Source: Rhodospirillales bacterium (lineage in GTDB: Bacteria; Pseudomonadota; Alphaproteobacteria; Acetobacterales; Acetobacteraceae). From it: DNA of 32,509 bases. Positions 8,019 through 16,705 of the stretch are shown in pieces; the stretch's first letter is position 1, and each line of letters begins with the position of its first letter. Under the pieces are notes generated by a model. It saw nothing but the letters and a program-made list of their open reading frames with translations. It was not told where the DNA came from and made no database searches. A program made the translations under genes and the position numbers. The stretch lies in assembly GCA_025352665.1 (NCBI GenBank), contig JANXSM010000092.1, positions 1 through 32,509 on the forward strand, read 5' to 3'.

Positions 8019-8657
8019 TTAAGCTGCCGCGGCGATCCTCTCGAATTCCATAGGGCTGACATAGCCAATGGTCGAGTGGCGCCGGGTCGGGTTGTAGAAG
8101 CGCTCGACATGATCGAACACATCGGCCCGGGCCTGTCTCTTGTCCGGTAGACCTTGCGGGCAATGCGCTCGGTTTTGAGCGATGAGAAGAAGCTCTCCAT
8201 CACCGCGTTGTCCCAGACGTTGCCCGACCGGCTCATGCTGCATGTCACGCCATTCTCGGCCATGAGCTTCTGGAACGGCTCAGCCGTATACTGGCTGCCG
8301 CGATCCGAGTGGTGCTGCAGCGCATGCGGTTTGCCGCGACGCCAAATTGCCATCACCAGCGCGTCAGTGACCAGTTGCGCGGTCATTGTCGCACTCATCG
8401 ACCAGCCGACAACGCGGCGAGAGAACAGGTCGAGCACGGCGGCCACGTAAAGCCAACCTTCAGCGGTCCAGATGTTGGGTGAAGTCAGCCACCCATTTTT
8501 GGTTCGCCGCGTCGGCCGTAAACTGACGGTCCAGCACATTGGCGGCCATAGCACCCGCGACACGTGTTCCCGTGTCAGTTGGAAGGCCGCGCCGCCTCGG
8601 CCGTGCCCGCAAAGCCTGTGCACGCATCAGACGCTCGATGCGATGCAACCCACAGGT
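8019..8657 (-). pseudogene. IS3-family orfB transposase, frameshifted
   Basis: Pieces in three frames make up an rve-type DDE integrase. The first has GLHRIERLMRAQALRARPRR and NQKWVADFT, with the first catalytic Asp. The second has WTAEGWLYVAAVLDLFSRR, HHSDRGSQYT with the second Asp, and NAVMESFFSSLKTE with the Glu. The third has ADVFDHVERFYNPTRRHST followed by IGYVSPMEFE. The catalytic residues survive but the frame breaks near 8460 and 8125, and the N-terminal HTH_21 part (about 70 residues) is gone. It cannot make an active enzyme. Confidence 0.82.
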
Positions 8658-8659
8658 GC

Positions 8660-8896
8660 CGCCTTCAGCTTCGTCACTTCGCATCGCAGCCGATCAATCT
8701 CAACCTGCTCCGGCTTCATCTGGCCCTCTCCAGGAAACGCCTGTGCCGGATCGGCGCTCAATTCCTTGACCCAGCGACGCAGCACGTTCTCGCCCACGTC
8801 CAAGTCACGGGCCGCCTGCACAACAGACACCCCGCGGTCACGCACCAGCCGAACAGCCTCAACCTTGAACTCGCGGCTAAATAATCGTCGTCCCAT
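8660..8896 (-). pseudogene. IS3-family orfA, truncated
   Basis: Starting at MGRRLFSREFKVEAVRL, this is the small HTH_Tnp_1 protein of IS3 elements, followed by SVVQAARDLDVGENVLRRW, an MKPEQVEIDRLR segment and VTKLKA, the start of the leucine-zipper region. Homology ends at LKA (position 8660), where the usual ERDILKKA motif should follow; the reading frame then carries unrelated codons from orfB to a stop at 8627. The programmed frameshift site that would join orfA to orfB has been deleted. Confidence 0.8.
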
Positions 8897-8955
8897 TTGC
8901 ACTCTTCGTTTTCATCAAAACACCTGAACTAGGTGTCCGTGAAACCGGCAGCAGC

Positions 8956-9264
8956 TCAGTCCTGCGAAAACGCCCCATAATCGCTTCATTCGCGAGAGCC
9001 GCCCTGGTATTTTGACCGCAGCTTCGAAGCTCTGGCGCACAAAGAAGTATCTCTGACGTTGAACGCTTTGGCGTCGGCCGAGTCAGGGGATGACAAAGCG
9101 AAGCGTGTGGGCGCGTGGGTGGCTTACGTTGCCTGTTGGTCCGCCGGGATCGCTCGGAACACTGGACGAACAGGGACACCGACGTGCCAGCAGCAGCCAG
9201 CCAGTGGCAAAATTGACGGATCTCTTTCTTTACGATATCGTATTAGACTAGGAGATTTTTAGTA
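8956..9264. other. Region without a recognised gene, between IS3 element and orphan gene
   Basis: An open plus frame from 8981 to 9262 encodes a non-repetitive sequence (for example PWYFDRSFEALAHKEVSLTL) but has no good start, no ribosome site and no family I recognise. It ends just before the downstream ATG. It may be the tail of a gene cut by the IS3 element. The last 50 bp hold the promoter of the next gene. Confidence 0.35.
9213..9254 (+). promoter_or_regulatory. Promoter and ribosome site for the orphan gene at 9265
   Basis: TTGACG (9213-9218), a 17-bp spacer and TATCGT (9236-9241) give a fair sigma-70 match. AGGAG (9250-9254) lies 10 bp before the ATG at 9265. The stretch is distinctly A/T-rich compared with flanking DNA. 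Seen in sequence; activity is inferred. Confidence 0.45.
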
Positions 9265-10179
9265 ATGGAAGATCCGCGCACCGTCGCAATTCGATCACAC
9301 ATGGCTCAGCGATGGCCGGATAATAAGCTGCTGACAACGCACGTCATGGATGTCTGGGCAGACTACCAGAAACTAGACGTCATCGATCTAGATCACACCG
9401 TGGAACAGCTTACCAACACCTTCGAGGCGCAGTTCTGGCAGCGCTTGTGGGAGATACAACTCGGCAGCCACTTGTTCCGGCTTGGATATAAAACCAAGTC
9501 GCCTGCCGAGGGCCCAGACTTTCGGTTTGACGTGGATGGGCTGAGGGTCTGGGTTGAAGCCGGCTCACCCGAGCCGAAATGTATACCGGATGCCTGGTTC
9601 GCTTTCCCGAAGACTGATGTGTCCACCGAATACCCATCTCCCGATTCGGAGATGCTTCTGAGGTGGACGAGTATGTTTCGAGATAAGCGCTGCAAGTTCA
9701 GCGATTACGCCAAGAAGGGGATCATCGGACCGCGGGACGCTTGTGTCATCGCCATCAACGGCGGGCAGCTTTCCGGGTTTTGGGAGACCCCCTGCGGACT
9801 GTCGCAGATGCCCTGGGCGGTGGAAATCGTCTTCCCTGTGGGCTCAAGATTTGTTCAATTCTCCAGGGAGACGGATGAGGTCTGGTTAGGGCAAGCCGAA
9901 CGGCACGAGGTCATCAAAACAAAATGTGAGACCGTCGAAAGCAATCCCGTGACTATCGAGCTTAATCCGTTCGTTACCCTGGAGTGCTCAGGCATCAGCG
10001 CGCTGGTCACCTGCGTGGATAAATGTCCACCGGCAGGCGGTCTGCAGCTGTATGTCGCTCACAATCCACTTGCAACCGTGCCGATCCCCTTGGGCCTTTT
10101 CGGCGACGCAGCGCAAGAGTGGGAAGCCGTTGCTATCGCGGATGGCAGCGGAGATTACAGCCTCCATAGGTCACGGTGA
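9265..10179 (+). CDS. Conserved-looking protein of unknown function, PD-(D/E)XK-like pattern
   Basis: A 304-residue soluble protein without signal peptide or membrane segments. Residues about 50-105 hold the pattern EAQFWQRLWEIQLGSHLFRLG, then GPDFRFDVDG, then VWVEAGSPEPK. This helix, followed by D at the end of one strand and E-x-G on the next, resembles the core of restriction-endonuclease-like folds. I recall similar uncharacterised bacterial proteins with GPD...(I/V)W(I/V)EA cores. No catalytic Lys is clearly placed, so nuclease activity is only a guess. It has its own promoter and AGGAG site, stands alone between IS scars and the peptidase gene, and looks slightly less GC-rich than its neighbours. 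It could be cargo of the mobile elements or a lone defence or repair factor. Confidence 0.75.
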   Translation: MEDPRTVAIRSHMAQRWPDNKLLTTHVMDVWADYQKLDVIDLDHTVEQLTNTFEAQFWQRLWEIQLGSHLFRLGYKTKSPAEGPDFRFDVDGLRVWVEAGSPEPKCIPDAWFAFPKTDVSTEYPSPDSEMLLRWTSMFRDKRCKFSDYAKKGIIGPRDACVIAINGGQLSGFWETPCGLSQMPWAVEIVFPVGSRFVQFSRETDEVWLGQAERHEVIKTKCETVESNPVTIELNPFVTLECSGISALVTCVDKCPPAGGLQLYVAHNPLATVPIPLGLFGDAAQEWEAVAIADGSGDYSLHRSR

Positions 10180-10370
10180 GCCGCTGCTTGGAACGTGATC
10201 GTCCGCAGTTGGCTCCAGCAGACTTGGCACGATCTTCACCGCCGTGGGTTTACCGCTTCCTCAGACGGCGAAGATCACCACCCACTCGCCTGGGCGAACT
10301 TCCACTCGCCCCCGGAAGAAAGGGCGACGGCAGAGGCGACGTTCGATGTTTCTGATGTTTCGTCAGGGCC

Positions 10371-12332
10371 TCACCGGAACCGTTCGAACCAGCCAATCGA
10401 CGCCGCCACCTCGGCTGCGAACAGCGACGGACGCATTGATCCGGAACTGTGCGAAGCGCCTGGGAACCGCATCAGATGTGCTTCCACTCCGGCCAGCCGA
10501 AGCGCTGAGTACATCTGCATCGCCTGGCTTGCCGGCGTGCGGCTGTCTGCCTCCCCAGCCATCAGCAATGTGGGCGTGCGGGCATCCTGGGCGTAGGTGA
10601 GCGGCGAGCGCACGCGGTATTTCGCAGCCGCTTCCCACGGCTTCTCATGGCCCATCCACACGAGCCCGACCGATGCGCCGATATCCGCCTCCAGCACCCA
10701 GCTCTGCCAGTCCACCACTGGCTTGATCGAAACCGCCGCGCGAAACCGGTGCGTGTGCGTCACACTCCACAATGTCAGCACGCCGCCACCGCTGACGCCT
10801 GTGATGAACTGGCGCTCGGCATCGATGTCATCTCGCGCGCAGACCACATCGAGCACCGCCATCAGGTCCGCATAGTCCGGCCCCGGAAACTGATCATGCA
10901 GCAAATTGGCGAAGTCCTCGCCATATCCGGTCGAGCCCACGGGGTTCACCGACAGCACCGCATAGCCGGCGGCCACGAAACATTGATACTTGATCGAGAA
11001 GCGATCGCCATATTGCGCATACGGCCCGCCATGGATTTCCAGCACCACCGGGTGCGGTCCCACACCGTCTGGCAAGGTCAGCCACGCCTGCACGCGATAA
11101 TCGCCCCGATCCACCCAAAGCGGCTCAGAGGTTTTGAAGCCGCCGATCTCGGCGGCAAACGCCTGGTTCAGCGACGTCAGCGTCACATTGTCACCATTCG
11201 GCGTCACCACAGCCACGTCGCTCGGCAGGTCCGAAGCCGTTCGCACGTAGGCGATCGTGCCATCGCGCGCCATGGTGAAGCTGCCCCCGCCATAGGGCAT
11301 TTCGATCTGCCCGGTGCCCACGTTGCGCGCCAGCACCGTCACCTCGCCTTCCAGTGTCACGCGTGCCACATGATGCGCTCCCGCATCGTCGTAGCCCACC
11401 ACGAGGCTGCGGCTATCCGCCGCCCAGGCGATGTCGACCACACTGCGGTCAAGCGACGGCGCCACTGCGCGCACGGGTCCACCCCCTATCGGCATCACGA
11501 ACAGCCGACGCAGCTGGTGGCTCAGCCCCCGGTCATCCACCGCGGTGAACGCCAGCATCGTACCATCTGGCGAGGGCGCCGGATGCGCGGTGGTACCTGC
11601 GATATCCGTCAACCGCCGCACGGAGCCAGTGGCCACGTCAATGGCGTGAATGTCGATATCGCCCGGCGCCGCGTCCCAGTCCGCCCGCTGGGTGCCGGCG
11701 AACAGCAGATCGCGCCCGTCGGCTGAGAACACCAGGCCAGGGGTGATGTGATGCGGCAGCCCGTAATGCCACTGGCCCTGCGTCAGCGCGCGGGCAGCCG
11801 CCTCCCCGTCGGCCGGAACGGTGAACACATGAAACACATGCTCGGGCAACTCGCCCGCCGCGTCATGCCGATACAGCAATCGCTGGGTGTGGCGAGGCGG
11901 TTGTGCCCACACCGCCCGCTCCGGCGGCGTCAGCAGGCCAAGCCAGTCCGGCAAGGCGCCCTCCACACGCTCCTGGAACGCCAAGCTGCGTCCATCCGGC
12001 GCCCACGCCAGTTCCCGCAGCGGCGATGTCGTCGCATGCAGCACTCGGACGCCCCCATCATGGATCACCATTTCGTAGCGGTCCTCGGCGCGACGCAGGA
12101 AGGCCACTCGCCGCCCATCGGGCGCAATGCGCGCCGTGATCACGCCCTCACTGCCGTCGATCTCAGCCCAGTTGGCGCGATCGGTGCTTTCGACCAGCAC
12201 CGCCACGCGCCGGTCGGTGGCCGCATCTCGCCTGGTGAGAGTGGCCACGATCTTACCGCCATCGTCCGAAATTCGGGCATCGGCGATGCTGCGGAAGGCA
12301 AAGATATCGGCAGGTGTCAACGAACGGTTCAT
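10371..12332 (-). CDS. S9-family (prolyl oligopeptidase-like) serine peptidase
   Basis: A 653-residue acyl-aminoacyl-peptidase or dipeptidyl-peptidase-like enzyme. The N-terminal half carries beta-propeller repeats of WD40-like/TolB type, such as APDGRRVAFLR, SADGRDLLFAG and SPDGTMLAF. The C-terminal alpha/beta hydrolase has the HGGPYAQYGD oxyanion region (434-443) and the triad Ser514 (GVSGG), Asp596 (GEADSR) and His628 (GASHSS). The start is the ATG at 12332, preceded by GGGGA; a longer frame would need a TTG. No signal peptide is visible, so it is probably cytoplasmic and trims short peptides. It is divergent from a peptide-type binding protein, which suggests a shared role in peptide use. 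Confidence 0.92.
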   Translation of the reverse strand: MNRSLTPADIFAFRSIADARISDDGGKIVATLTRRDAATDRRVAVLVESTDRANWAEIDGSEGVITARIAPDGRRVAFLRRAEDRYEMVIHDGGVRVLHATTSPLRELAWAPDGRSLAFQERVEGALPDWLGLLTPPERAVWAQPPRHTQRLLYRHDAAGELPEHVFHVFTVPADGEAAARALTQGQWHYGLPHHITPGLVFSADGRDLLFAGTQRADWDAAPGDIDIHAIDVATGSVRRLTDIAGTTAHPAPSPDGTMLAFTAVDDRGLSHQLRRLFVMPIGGGPVRAVAPSLDRSVVDIAWAADSRSLVVGYDDAGAHHVARVTLEGEVTVLARNVGTGQIEMPYGGGSFTMARDGTIAYVRTASDLPSDVAVVTPNGDNVTLTSLNQAFAAEIGGFKTSEPLWVDRGDYRVQAWLTLPDGVGPHPVVLEIHGGPYAQYGDRFSIKYQCFVAAGYAVLSVNPVGSTGYGEDFANLLHDQFPGPDYADLMAVLDVVCARDDIDAERQFITGVSGGGVLTLWSVTHTHRFRAAVSIKPVVDWQSWVLEADIGASVGLVWMGHEKPWEAAAKYRVRSPLTYAQDARTPTLLMAGEADSRTPASQAMQMYSALRLAGVEAHLMRFPGASHSSGSMRPSLFAAEVAASIGWFERFR

Positions 12333-12427
12333 GCGAGTCCCCAGCCAAAGCAAAGTGAGAGCCTGACGGAGTTACCTCCCAAGGACCAGCCCCGCCGCTT
12401 GCGATAAAGCTGGCGGCCCCGGTCTTG

Positions 12428-12441
12428 CTTGAACTTTCAAG
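12428..12441. promoter_or_regulatory. 14-bp palindrome in the divergent control region
   Basis: CTTGAACTTTCAAG is a palindrome with 6-bp arms, flanked on both sides by TCTTGCT. It lies between the divergent S9 peptidase (start 12332) and binding protein (start 12515), where a shared operator would be expected. TTGAAC inside it could be a -35 box, but no good -10 follows at normal spacing. No regulator gene is adjacent. Confidence 0.35.
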
Positions 12442-12514
12442 TCTTGCTCGCACAATCATATCGACGTCGACCAAGCGTCCTGTCAGGCTGTCACCACGAA
12501 GGAGCCCGGGCCTC

Positions 12515-14026
12515 ATGATCAAGCCACTTCTCGCAGCAGCCCTCGCCGCCCTGCCCCTGTTCCCAGCCGAGGCCCAAACCCTGCCCGACCTGCGCGTCGC
12601 CTTCTCCGAAGACGCCGACGCGCTGGACCCGGCCCTGAGCCGCGCCTATGTCGGCCGCGTCGCCCTGCTGAACATGTGCGACTCGCTGTTCACCTACAAC
12701 GCGAAGCTCGACCTCGTGCCTCGCCTGGCCACCGGCTACACTTGGTCGGACGCCCAGACGCTGGTGGTAAAGCTGCGGCCGGACGTGAAATTCCAAGACG
12801 GCACCCCAGTCGACGCCGCCGCGGTGAAATACAACATGGAACGCGGGGCCACCCTGAGCGGCAGCGCCCGCCGCGGCGACGTCGCAAGTCTCGACCACAC
12901 CGAGATCGTCGACCCGCTCACCGTGAAATTCGTGCTGAAAACGCCAGACGTGGTGTTCCTCTCCCAACTCGGCGTCCGCGCGGGAACGCTGGTCTCGCCC
13001 ACGGCCGCCGAGGCAGCCGGCAAGGATTTCCCGCAGCACCCGGTCTGCGCCGGCCCCTATAAATTCGTCGAACGCGTCGCTCAGGACCACATCACCATCG
13101 AGCGCGTCCCAGACTACTGGGACGCCGCCAATTATCACTTCTCGAAAGTGACGTTCCAGCCGATCCCGGACAGCTCGGTCCGCCTCGCCAACCTCAAGGC
13201 CGGCGCGGTCGACATCAACATGAACGTGCCGCCGACCGATGCCGACAGCGTGCGCGCCAACCCCAAACTCTCCATGCAGGTGTTCGACGGGCTCGGCTAC
13301 AACGGCATCACCATCAACCAGGGTCGCGGTGCCCCGGGCCAGACCCCGTTCGGCCTCGATGCCCGCGTGCGCAAGGCCTTCGAACTGTCGATCGACCGCG
13401 ATGCCCTGGTCCAAACGGTGTTCGCCGGCGCCCACGCCCCCGTCGCCCAGCCGGTACCGCCGACCAGCCCGTTCTATGCAGCCTCCGTTCCGCCGCCGAA
13501 GCGCGACGTGGCCCGCGCCCGCGCGCTGCTTGCCGAAGCCGGCGTGAAGACGCCATTCACGGTCAACCTCCTCGTCATCAACGCGCCCGAACAGGTGCAA
13601 ATCGGCGAGGTCGTGCAATCCATGGCCGCCGAAGCCGGGTTCGACGTGAAGCTGACCGCGATGGAGTTTGCCGCAAGCCTCGACCGCTCCTTCACCGGCA
13701 ACTACACTTCCTACTTGATCGGTTGGACCGGCCGGCCAGATGCCGATGGCAACGTGCGTGACCTGCTCTATACCGGAAGCCAGCAGAACGCCGCAGGCTA
13801 CAGCAGCAAAATCGTCGACGGGCTGCTCGACCAGGCCCGCGCGATCACCGATGTAGACCAGCGCCGCGCAGTGTTCGCCAAGGTGTTCACGCAGCTCCAC
13901 GAAGACCAGCCGATCATCTATCTCTATGCCCCACGCTGGCTGTTTGGCCTATCTGCCAAGGTGCAGGGCTTCGTGCCGGTGGCGGACGGAATGCTCCGGC
14001 TGAACGGTGTCTCTTTCAAGAACTGA
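12515..14026 (+). CDS. ABC transporter substrate-binding protein, family 5 (peptide/opine/nickel type)
   Basis: A 503-residue exported binding protein. The start at ATG 12515 follows AAGGAG (12499-12504) and opens with a signal peptide (IKPLLAAALAALPLFPAEAQ). The SBP_bac_5 hallmarks are LDPALSRAY, LVPRLATGYTW, VKLRPDVKFQDGTPVDAAAV, CAGPYKFVER, VRKAFELSIDRDALVQ and DVARARALLAEAG. It should capture di- or oligopeptides or related solutes in the periplasm. No permease or ATPase genes follow; the next gene is an exported monoheme protein. It is therefore an orphan receptor that must use a transporter encoded elsewhere. The divergent S9 peptidase makes a peptide ligand likely but unproven. Confidence 0.9.
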   Translation: MIKPLLAAALAALPLFPAEAQTLPDLRVAFSEDADALDPALSRAYVGRVALLNMCDSLFTYNAKLDLVPRLATGYTWSDAQTLVVKLRPDVKFQDGTPVDAAAVKYNMERGATLSGSARRGDVASLDHTEIVDPLTVKFVLKTPDVVFLSQLGVRAGTLVSPTAAEAAGKDFPQHPVCAGPYKFVERVAQDHITIERVPDYWDAANYHFSKVTFQPIPDSSVRLANLKAGAVDINMNVPPTDADSVRANPKLSMQVFDGLGYNGITINQGRGAPGQTPFGLDARVRKAFELSIDRDALVQTVFAGAHAPVAQPVPPTSPFYAASVPPPKRDVARARALLAEAGVKTPFTVNLLVINAPEQVQIGEVVQSMAAEAGFDVKLTAMEFAASLDRSFTGNYTSYLIGWTGRPDADGNVRDLLYTGSQQNAAGYSSKIVDGLLDQARAITDVDQRRAVFAKVFTQLHEDQPIIYLYAPRWLFGLSAKVQGFVPVADGMLRLNGVSFKN

Positions 14027-14230
14027 CGCAGACTGCCGGCCTGCGGCGGCCACCCGGGGAAGACCGGTCACTAAAACTTCGTTACCCCGCAGGCGAGATC
14101 CGGTACAGACCGGGCTTGCGGTTTTCGGCCCAATGTAGGCAGTATTCCCCATAGGCTGCGGCGGATCCGTAACGAAACCGCATCAGCCAAGAACTGAAGC
14201 CGAACTGGTTCAATGTTGGGGAAAAATGAT

Positions 14231-16408
14231 ATGTCACACGCCCGGAAACGCGTGCGCATCACTTTGCCAATCGTTGCAGTCCTGTTAGCCGCGACACAGG
14301 TATCAGCCAAGGCGCAAACGGCCCAGACGGTGGAGATCGGCGACACCGATATCGGCGGTGTAGTCAGCAGTCGAATGGGGCCCGAAGCGGGCGTCTGGGT
14401 CATCGCCGAGACAACCGACCTGCCCACCCGTTTCGCCAAGATCGTCGTCACCGACGATGCCGGCCGCTACGTCATCCCCGAACTGCCCAAGGCCAAATAC
14501 AAGGTGTGGGTGCGCGGCTACGGCCTGGTCGACTCGCCCCGCGTCGACGGTGAACCTGGCCACGGCCTCAACCTGTCCGCCACCATCGCCCCCACGCCGG
14601 CCGCGGCCGCCAAATACTACCCAGGCGTGTATTGGTATTCGATGCTGCACATACCCGCAACCGACCAGTTCCCTGGCACCGGCGACAAGGGCAACGGCAT
14701 TCCACCGTTCATGCAGAACCAGGGCAACTGGGTCGACCTGGTCAAGAATACCTGCCAGTCCTGCCACGCGCTCGGCAGCGACAACCTCCGCTCGCCGCAT
14801 GTGAAGGAGTTGGGAAACTTCGACAACTCGGTGGACATGTGGACCCGCCGCATCCAGTCCGGCCAGGCCATGACACGCATGGCCATCGGCATCTCGCTGA
14901 TGGGCCCCGAAAAAGGTCTGTCCCTGTTCGCGAACTGGACAGACCGGATCGCCGCCGGGGAATTGCCGGCAACCAAGCCGGAGCGGCCCACCGGCGTCGA
15001 ACGCAACTCCGTCGTTTCACTGTGGGATTGGGCGTCGCCCACGCACTACATGCATGACGCGATCTCCACGGACAAACGCAACCCGACCGTCAACGCGCAC
15101 GGCTATATCTACGGCTCGCCCGAGGAATCGACCGATCTCGTGCCGGTGCTCGATCCCGTCACCAACAAAACATGGAACATCCCCCATCCGTATCTGCCCG
15201 GTACGCCCAGCGTGGTCGACGACCCGCATGGACCATCGGTGTTCTGGGGCGAGGATCCGATCTGGGATGGCCATACCAGCAACCACAATCTGATTTTCGA
15301 TGAGACCGCACGCCTCTGGTTCGCGGCCCGCATCCGTGGCCCCGCCAATCCGGATTGGTGCAAAGCGGGCGGCGATCACCCGTCCGCCAAACTCGTGCCG
15401 CTCAACGAGTCGGTTCGTCATCTGTCGCTGTATGATCCAAAGACGCAGAAATTCCAGCTGATCGAAACCTGCTTCACCACGCAGCATCTGTATTTCGGTC
15501 ATGACGCCAACAATACGCTGTGGACCAGCGCGGGCGGTGCCGCATTTCCCGCCATCGGTTGGCTGAACACAAAGAAATACCTCGAAACCGGCGACGCCAA
15601 GGCCTCCCAGGGTTGGGCGCCGCTGATCGTGGATGTGCCAGGCTGGGGCAAGCGCGGCGCTTATGTCGAGAGCAACCAGCCGACCGATCTAACCCGTCAG
15701 AAACATGTCATCGCCGGCCTCTACGGCGTGCAGTCGAGCCCAGTGGACGAAACGATCTGGGGCCAGTCGATGGACCGCGGCTTCTCCAGCATCGAAAAGC
15801 CGGGCTACCTCGTGCACTTCATTCCGGGTTCGGACCCCACCAACACGGGCATGGCCGAGCTGTTCCTGCCGCCGCCAGGCGCGTACGGACCGCGTGGCAT
15901 CGATATCGACACCAAGGGCATCGTGTGGACATCCATGTCCAGCGGCCATCTTGCAAGCTTCGATCGGTCCAAATGCAAAACGCCCCTGACCGGTGCCAAC
16001 GCGGTCACCGGCGAGCAATGCTACGAGGGCTGGACTTTGTACCGCTTCCCCGGCCCGCAGTTCGCAGGCGTCGATGCCGCGGGCAGCGCCGATCACGCCT
16101 ATTACGTGTGGGTCGATCGTTACAACAGCTTCGGCCTGGGCGAAAACGTCCCCCTGGCAAACACCAACGGCGGCGAGGCGATCACAGCCCTGGTCGACGG
16201 CAAGATGGTGCAATTCCATGTGCCCTACCCCGCCGCATTCTTCACCAAGAACGTCGATGGCCGCATCGACGATCCCAACACCGGCTGGAAGGGCCGCGGC
16301 CTCTGGACCACGTCGGGCACCCGCGCGATCTTCCACGCCGAGGCCGGCAAAACCGAGCAGCCACGCGTCTATCATCTGCAGCTGCGGCCCGACCCGCTCG
16401 CGCATTGA
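14231..16408 (+). CDS. Exported monoheme protein with carboxypeptidase-regulatory-like and propeller-like regions
   Basis: About 725 residues. A signal peptide (residues 1-29, LPIVAVLLAATQVSAKAQ) is followed by a carboxypeptidase regulatory-like beta-sandwich (about 36-105: IGGVVSSRMGPEAGVWVIAE, DDAGRYVIPELPKAKYKVWV). A single c-type heme site CQSCH lies at 175-179. The long C-terminal part has repeated WTS, GIDIDTKGIVWTSMSSG and GHDANNTLWTS strands, as in the streptogramin lyase/NHL type of beta-propeller. ATG 14231 is preferred over 14213 because GGGGA (14217-14221) lies 10 bp before it. Proteins with this layout are seen in proteobacteria without an assigned function. A periplasmic electron-transfer or oxidative role is plausible. 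No cytochrome partner is adjacent. Confidence 0.78.
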   Translation: MSHARKRVRITLPIVAVLLAATQVSAKAQTAQTVEIGDTDIGGVVSSRMGPEAGVWVIAETTDLPTRFAKIVVTDDAGRYVIPELPKAKYKVWVRGYGLVDSPRVDGEPGHGLNLSATIAPTPAAAAKYYPGVYWYSMLHIPATDQFPGTGDKGNGIPPFMQNQGNWVDLVKNTCQSCHALGSDNLRSPHVKELGNFDNSVDMWTRRIQSGQAMTRMAIGISLMGPEKGLSLFANWTDRIAAGELPATKPERPTGVERNSVVSLWDWASPTHYMHDAISTDKRNPTVNAHGYIYGSPEESTDLVPVLDPVTNKTWNIPHPYLPGTPSVVDDPHGPSVFWGEDPIWDGHTSNHNLIFDETARLWFAARIRGPANPDWCKAGGDHPSAKLVPLNESVRHLSLYDPKTQKFQLIETCFTTQHLYFGHDANNTLWTSAGGAAFPAIGWLNTKKYLETGDAKASQGWAPLIVDVPGWGKRGAYVESNQPTDLTRQKHVIAGLYGVQSSPVDETIWGQSMDRGFSSIEKPGYLVHFIPGSDPTNTGMAELFLPPPGAYGPRGIDIDTKGIVWTSMSSGHLASFDRSKCKTPLTGANAVTGEQCYEGWTLYRFPGPQFAGVDAAGSADHAYYVWVDRYNSFGLGENVPLANTNGGEAITALVDGKMVQFHVPYPAAFFTKNVDGRIDDPNTGWKGRGLWTTSGTRAIFHAEAGKTEQPRVYHLQLRPDPLAH

Positions 16409-16419
16409 AGCCCTGACCC

Positions 16420-16458
16420 GCGGTGAAGAGCGCCCCCGTTTCGGGCATTCTTCACCGC
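16420..16458 (+). terminator. Stem-loop after the monoheme protein gene
   Basis: GCGGTGAAGA (16420-16429) pairs perfectly with TCTTCACCGC (16449-16458), with further GCCC/GGGC pairing inside. It starts 11 bp after the stop codon at 16408. Only a weak T-run (ATTTG) follows, so it may terminate inefficiently or protect the 3' end. Confidence 0.55.
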
Positions 16459-16484
16459 ATTTGCCCCTACTCAGACTTGTTGCG

Positions 16485-16565
16485 CTAAGTCTTGCGCTGA
16501 TCCGGTAAGCACCGTTGCAGCTCGGCGCCGAGCTCCACCGCCAGCTGCGCAATCCCACCGTTCAT
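16485..16565 (-). pseudogene. Short IS4-like transposase N-terminal scrap
   Basis: From ATG 16565 the frame reads MNGGIAQLAVELGAELQRC, then LPDQRKT and a TAG, resembling from memory the N-terminus of an IS4-type transposase where a Gln codon should stand at the stop. Only 26 codons remain, so the assignment is tentative. The surrounding 16459-16705 holds nothing else, but is A/T-rich towards the blh stop. Confidence 0.35.
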
Positions 16566-16705
16566 CCCGGCTCCGCTCCAAAACAGGCCGGAACCCCTGA
16601 ATCACAACGCGATTCGTGGCATCAATGCAGGCGCATAAATATTGGTCGCTACTCAGCTCTGAAGCCTAAATTTTATAGCAACGAATATTTTCTTTTCGCG
16701 ATGAA

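Larger units (their letters stand above)
7991..8955 (-). mobile_element. Deleted IS3-family insertion sequence
   Basis: Imperfect terminal repeats bound the element: 7991-8013 begins GCTGCAGCCGGTTTGG and ends GGACAC, and 8933-8955 is its reverse complement with about four mismatches over 23 bp. Inside, orfA and orfB of an IS3-family element run on the minus strand. The length is about 965 bp, where intact relatives are about 1.2 kb; the missing part lies at the orfA/orfB junction near 8657-8660. I found no convincing target-site duplication. It sits directly against the Tn3 transposase remnant. Confidence 0.75.

Noticed and set aside
8981-9262. An open plus frame with gene-like residue use between the IS3 element and the orphan gene
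   Set aside because: No start codon with a ribosome site and no family match; kept only as a possible truncated tail.
12491-13900. A 469-codon minus-strand open frame opposite the family 5 binding protein
   Set aside because: High GC produces long antisense frames. The plus strand has a signal peptide, ribosome site and full family homology, while the minus product has none.
14078-14176. TTCGTTAC and GTAACGAA as a distant inverted repeat upstream of the monoheme gene
   Set aside because: Eight-base arms 83 bp apart are not convincing without conservation data.
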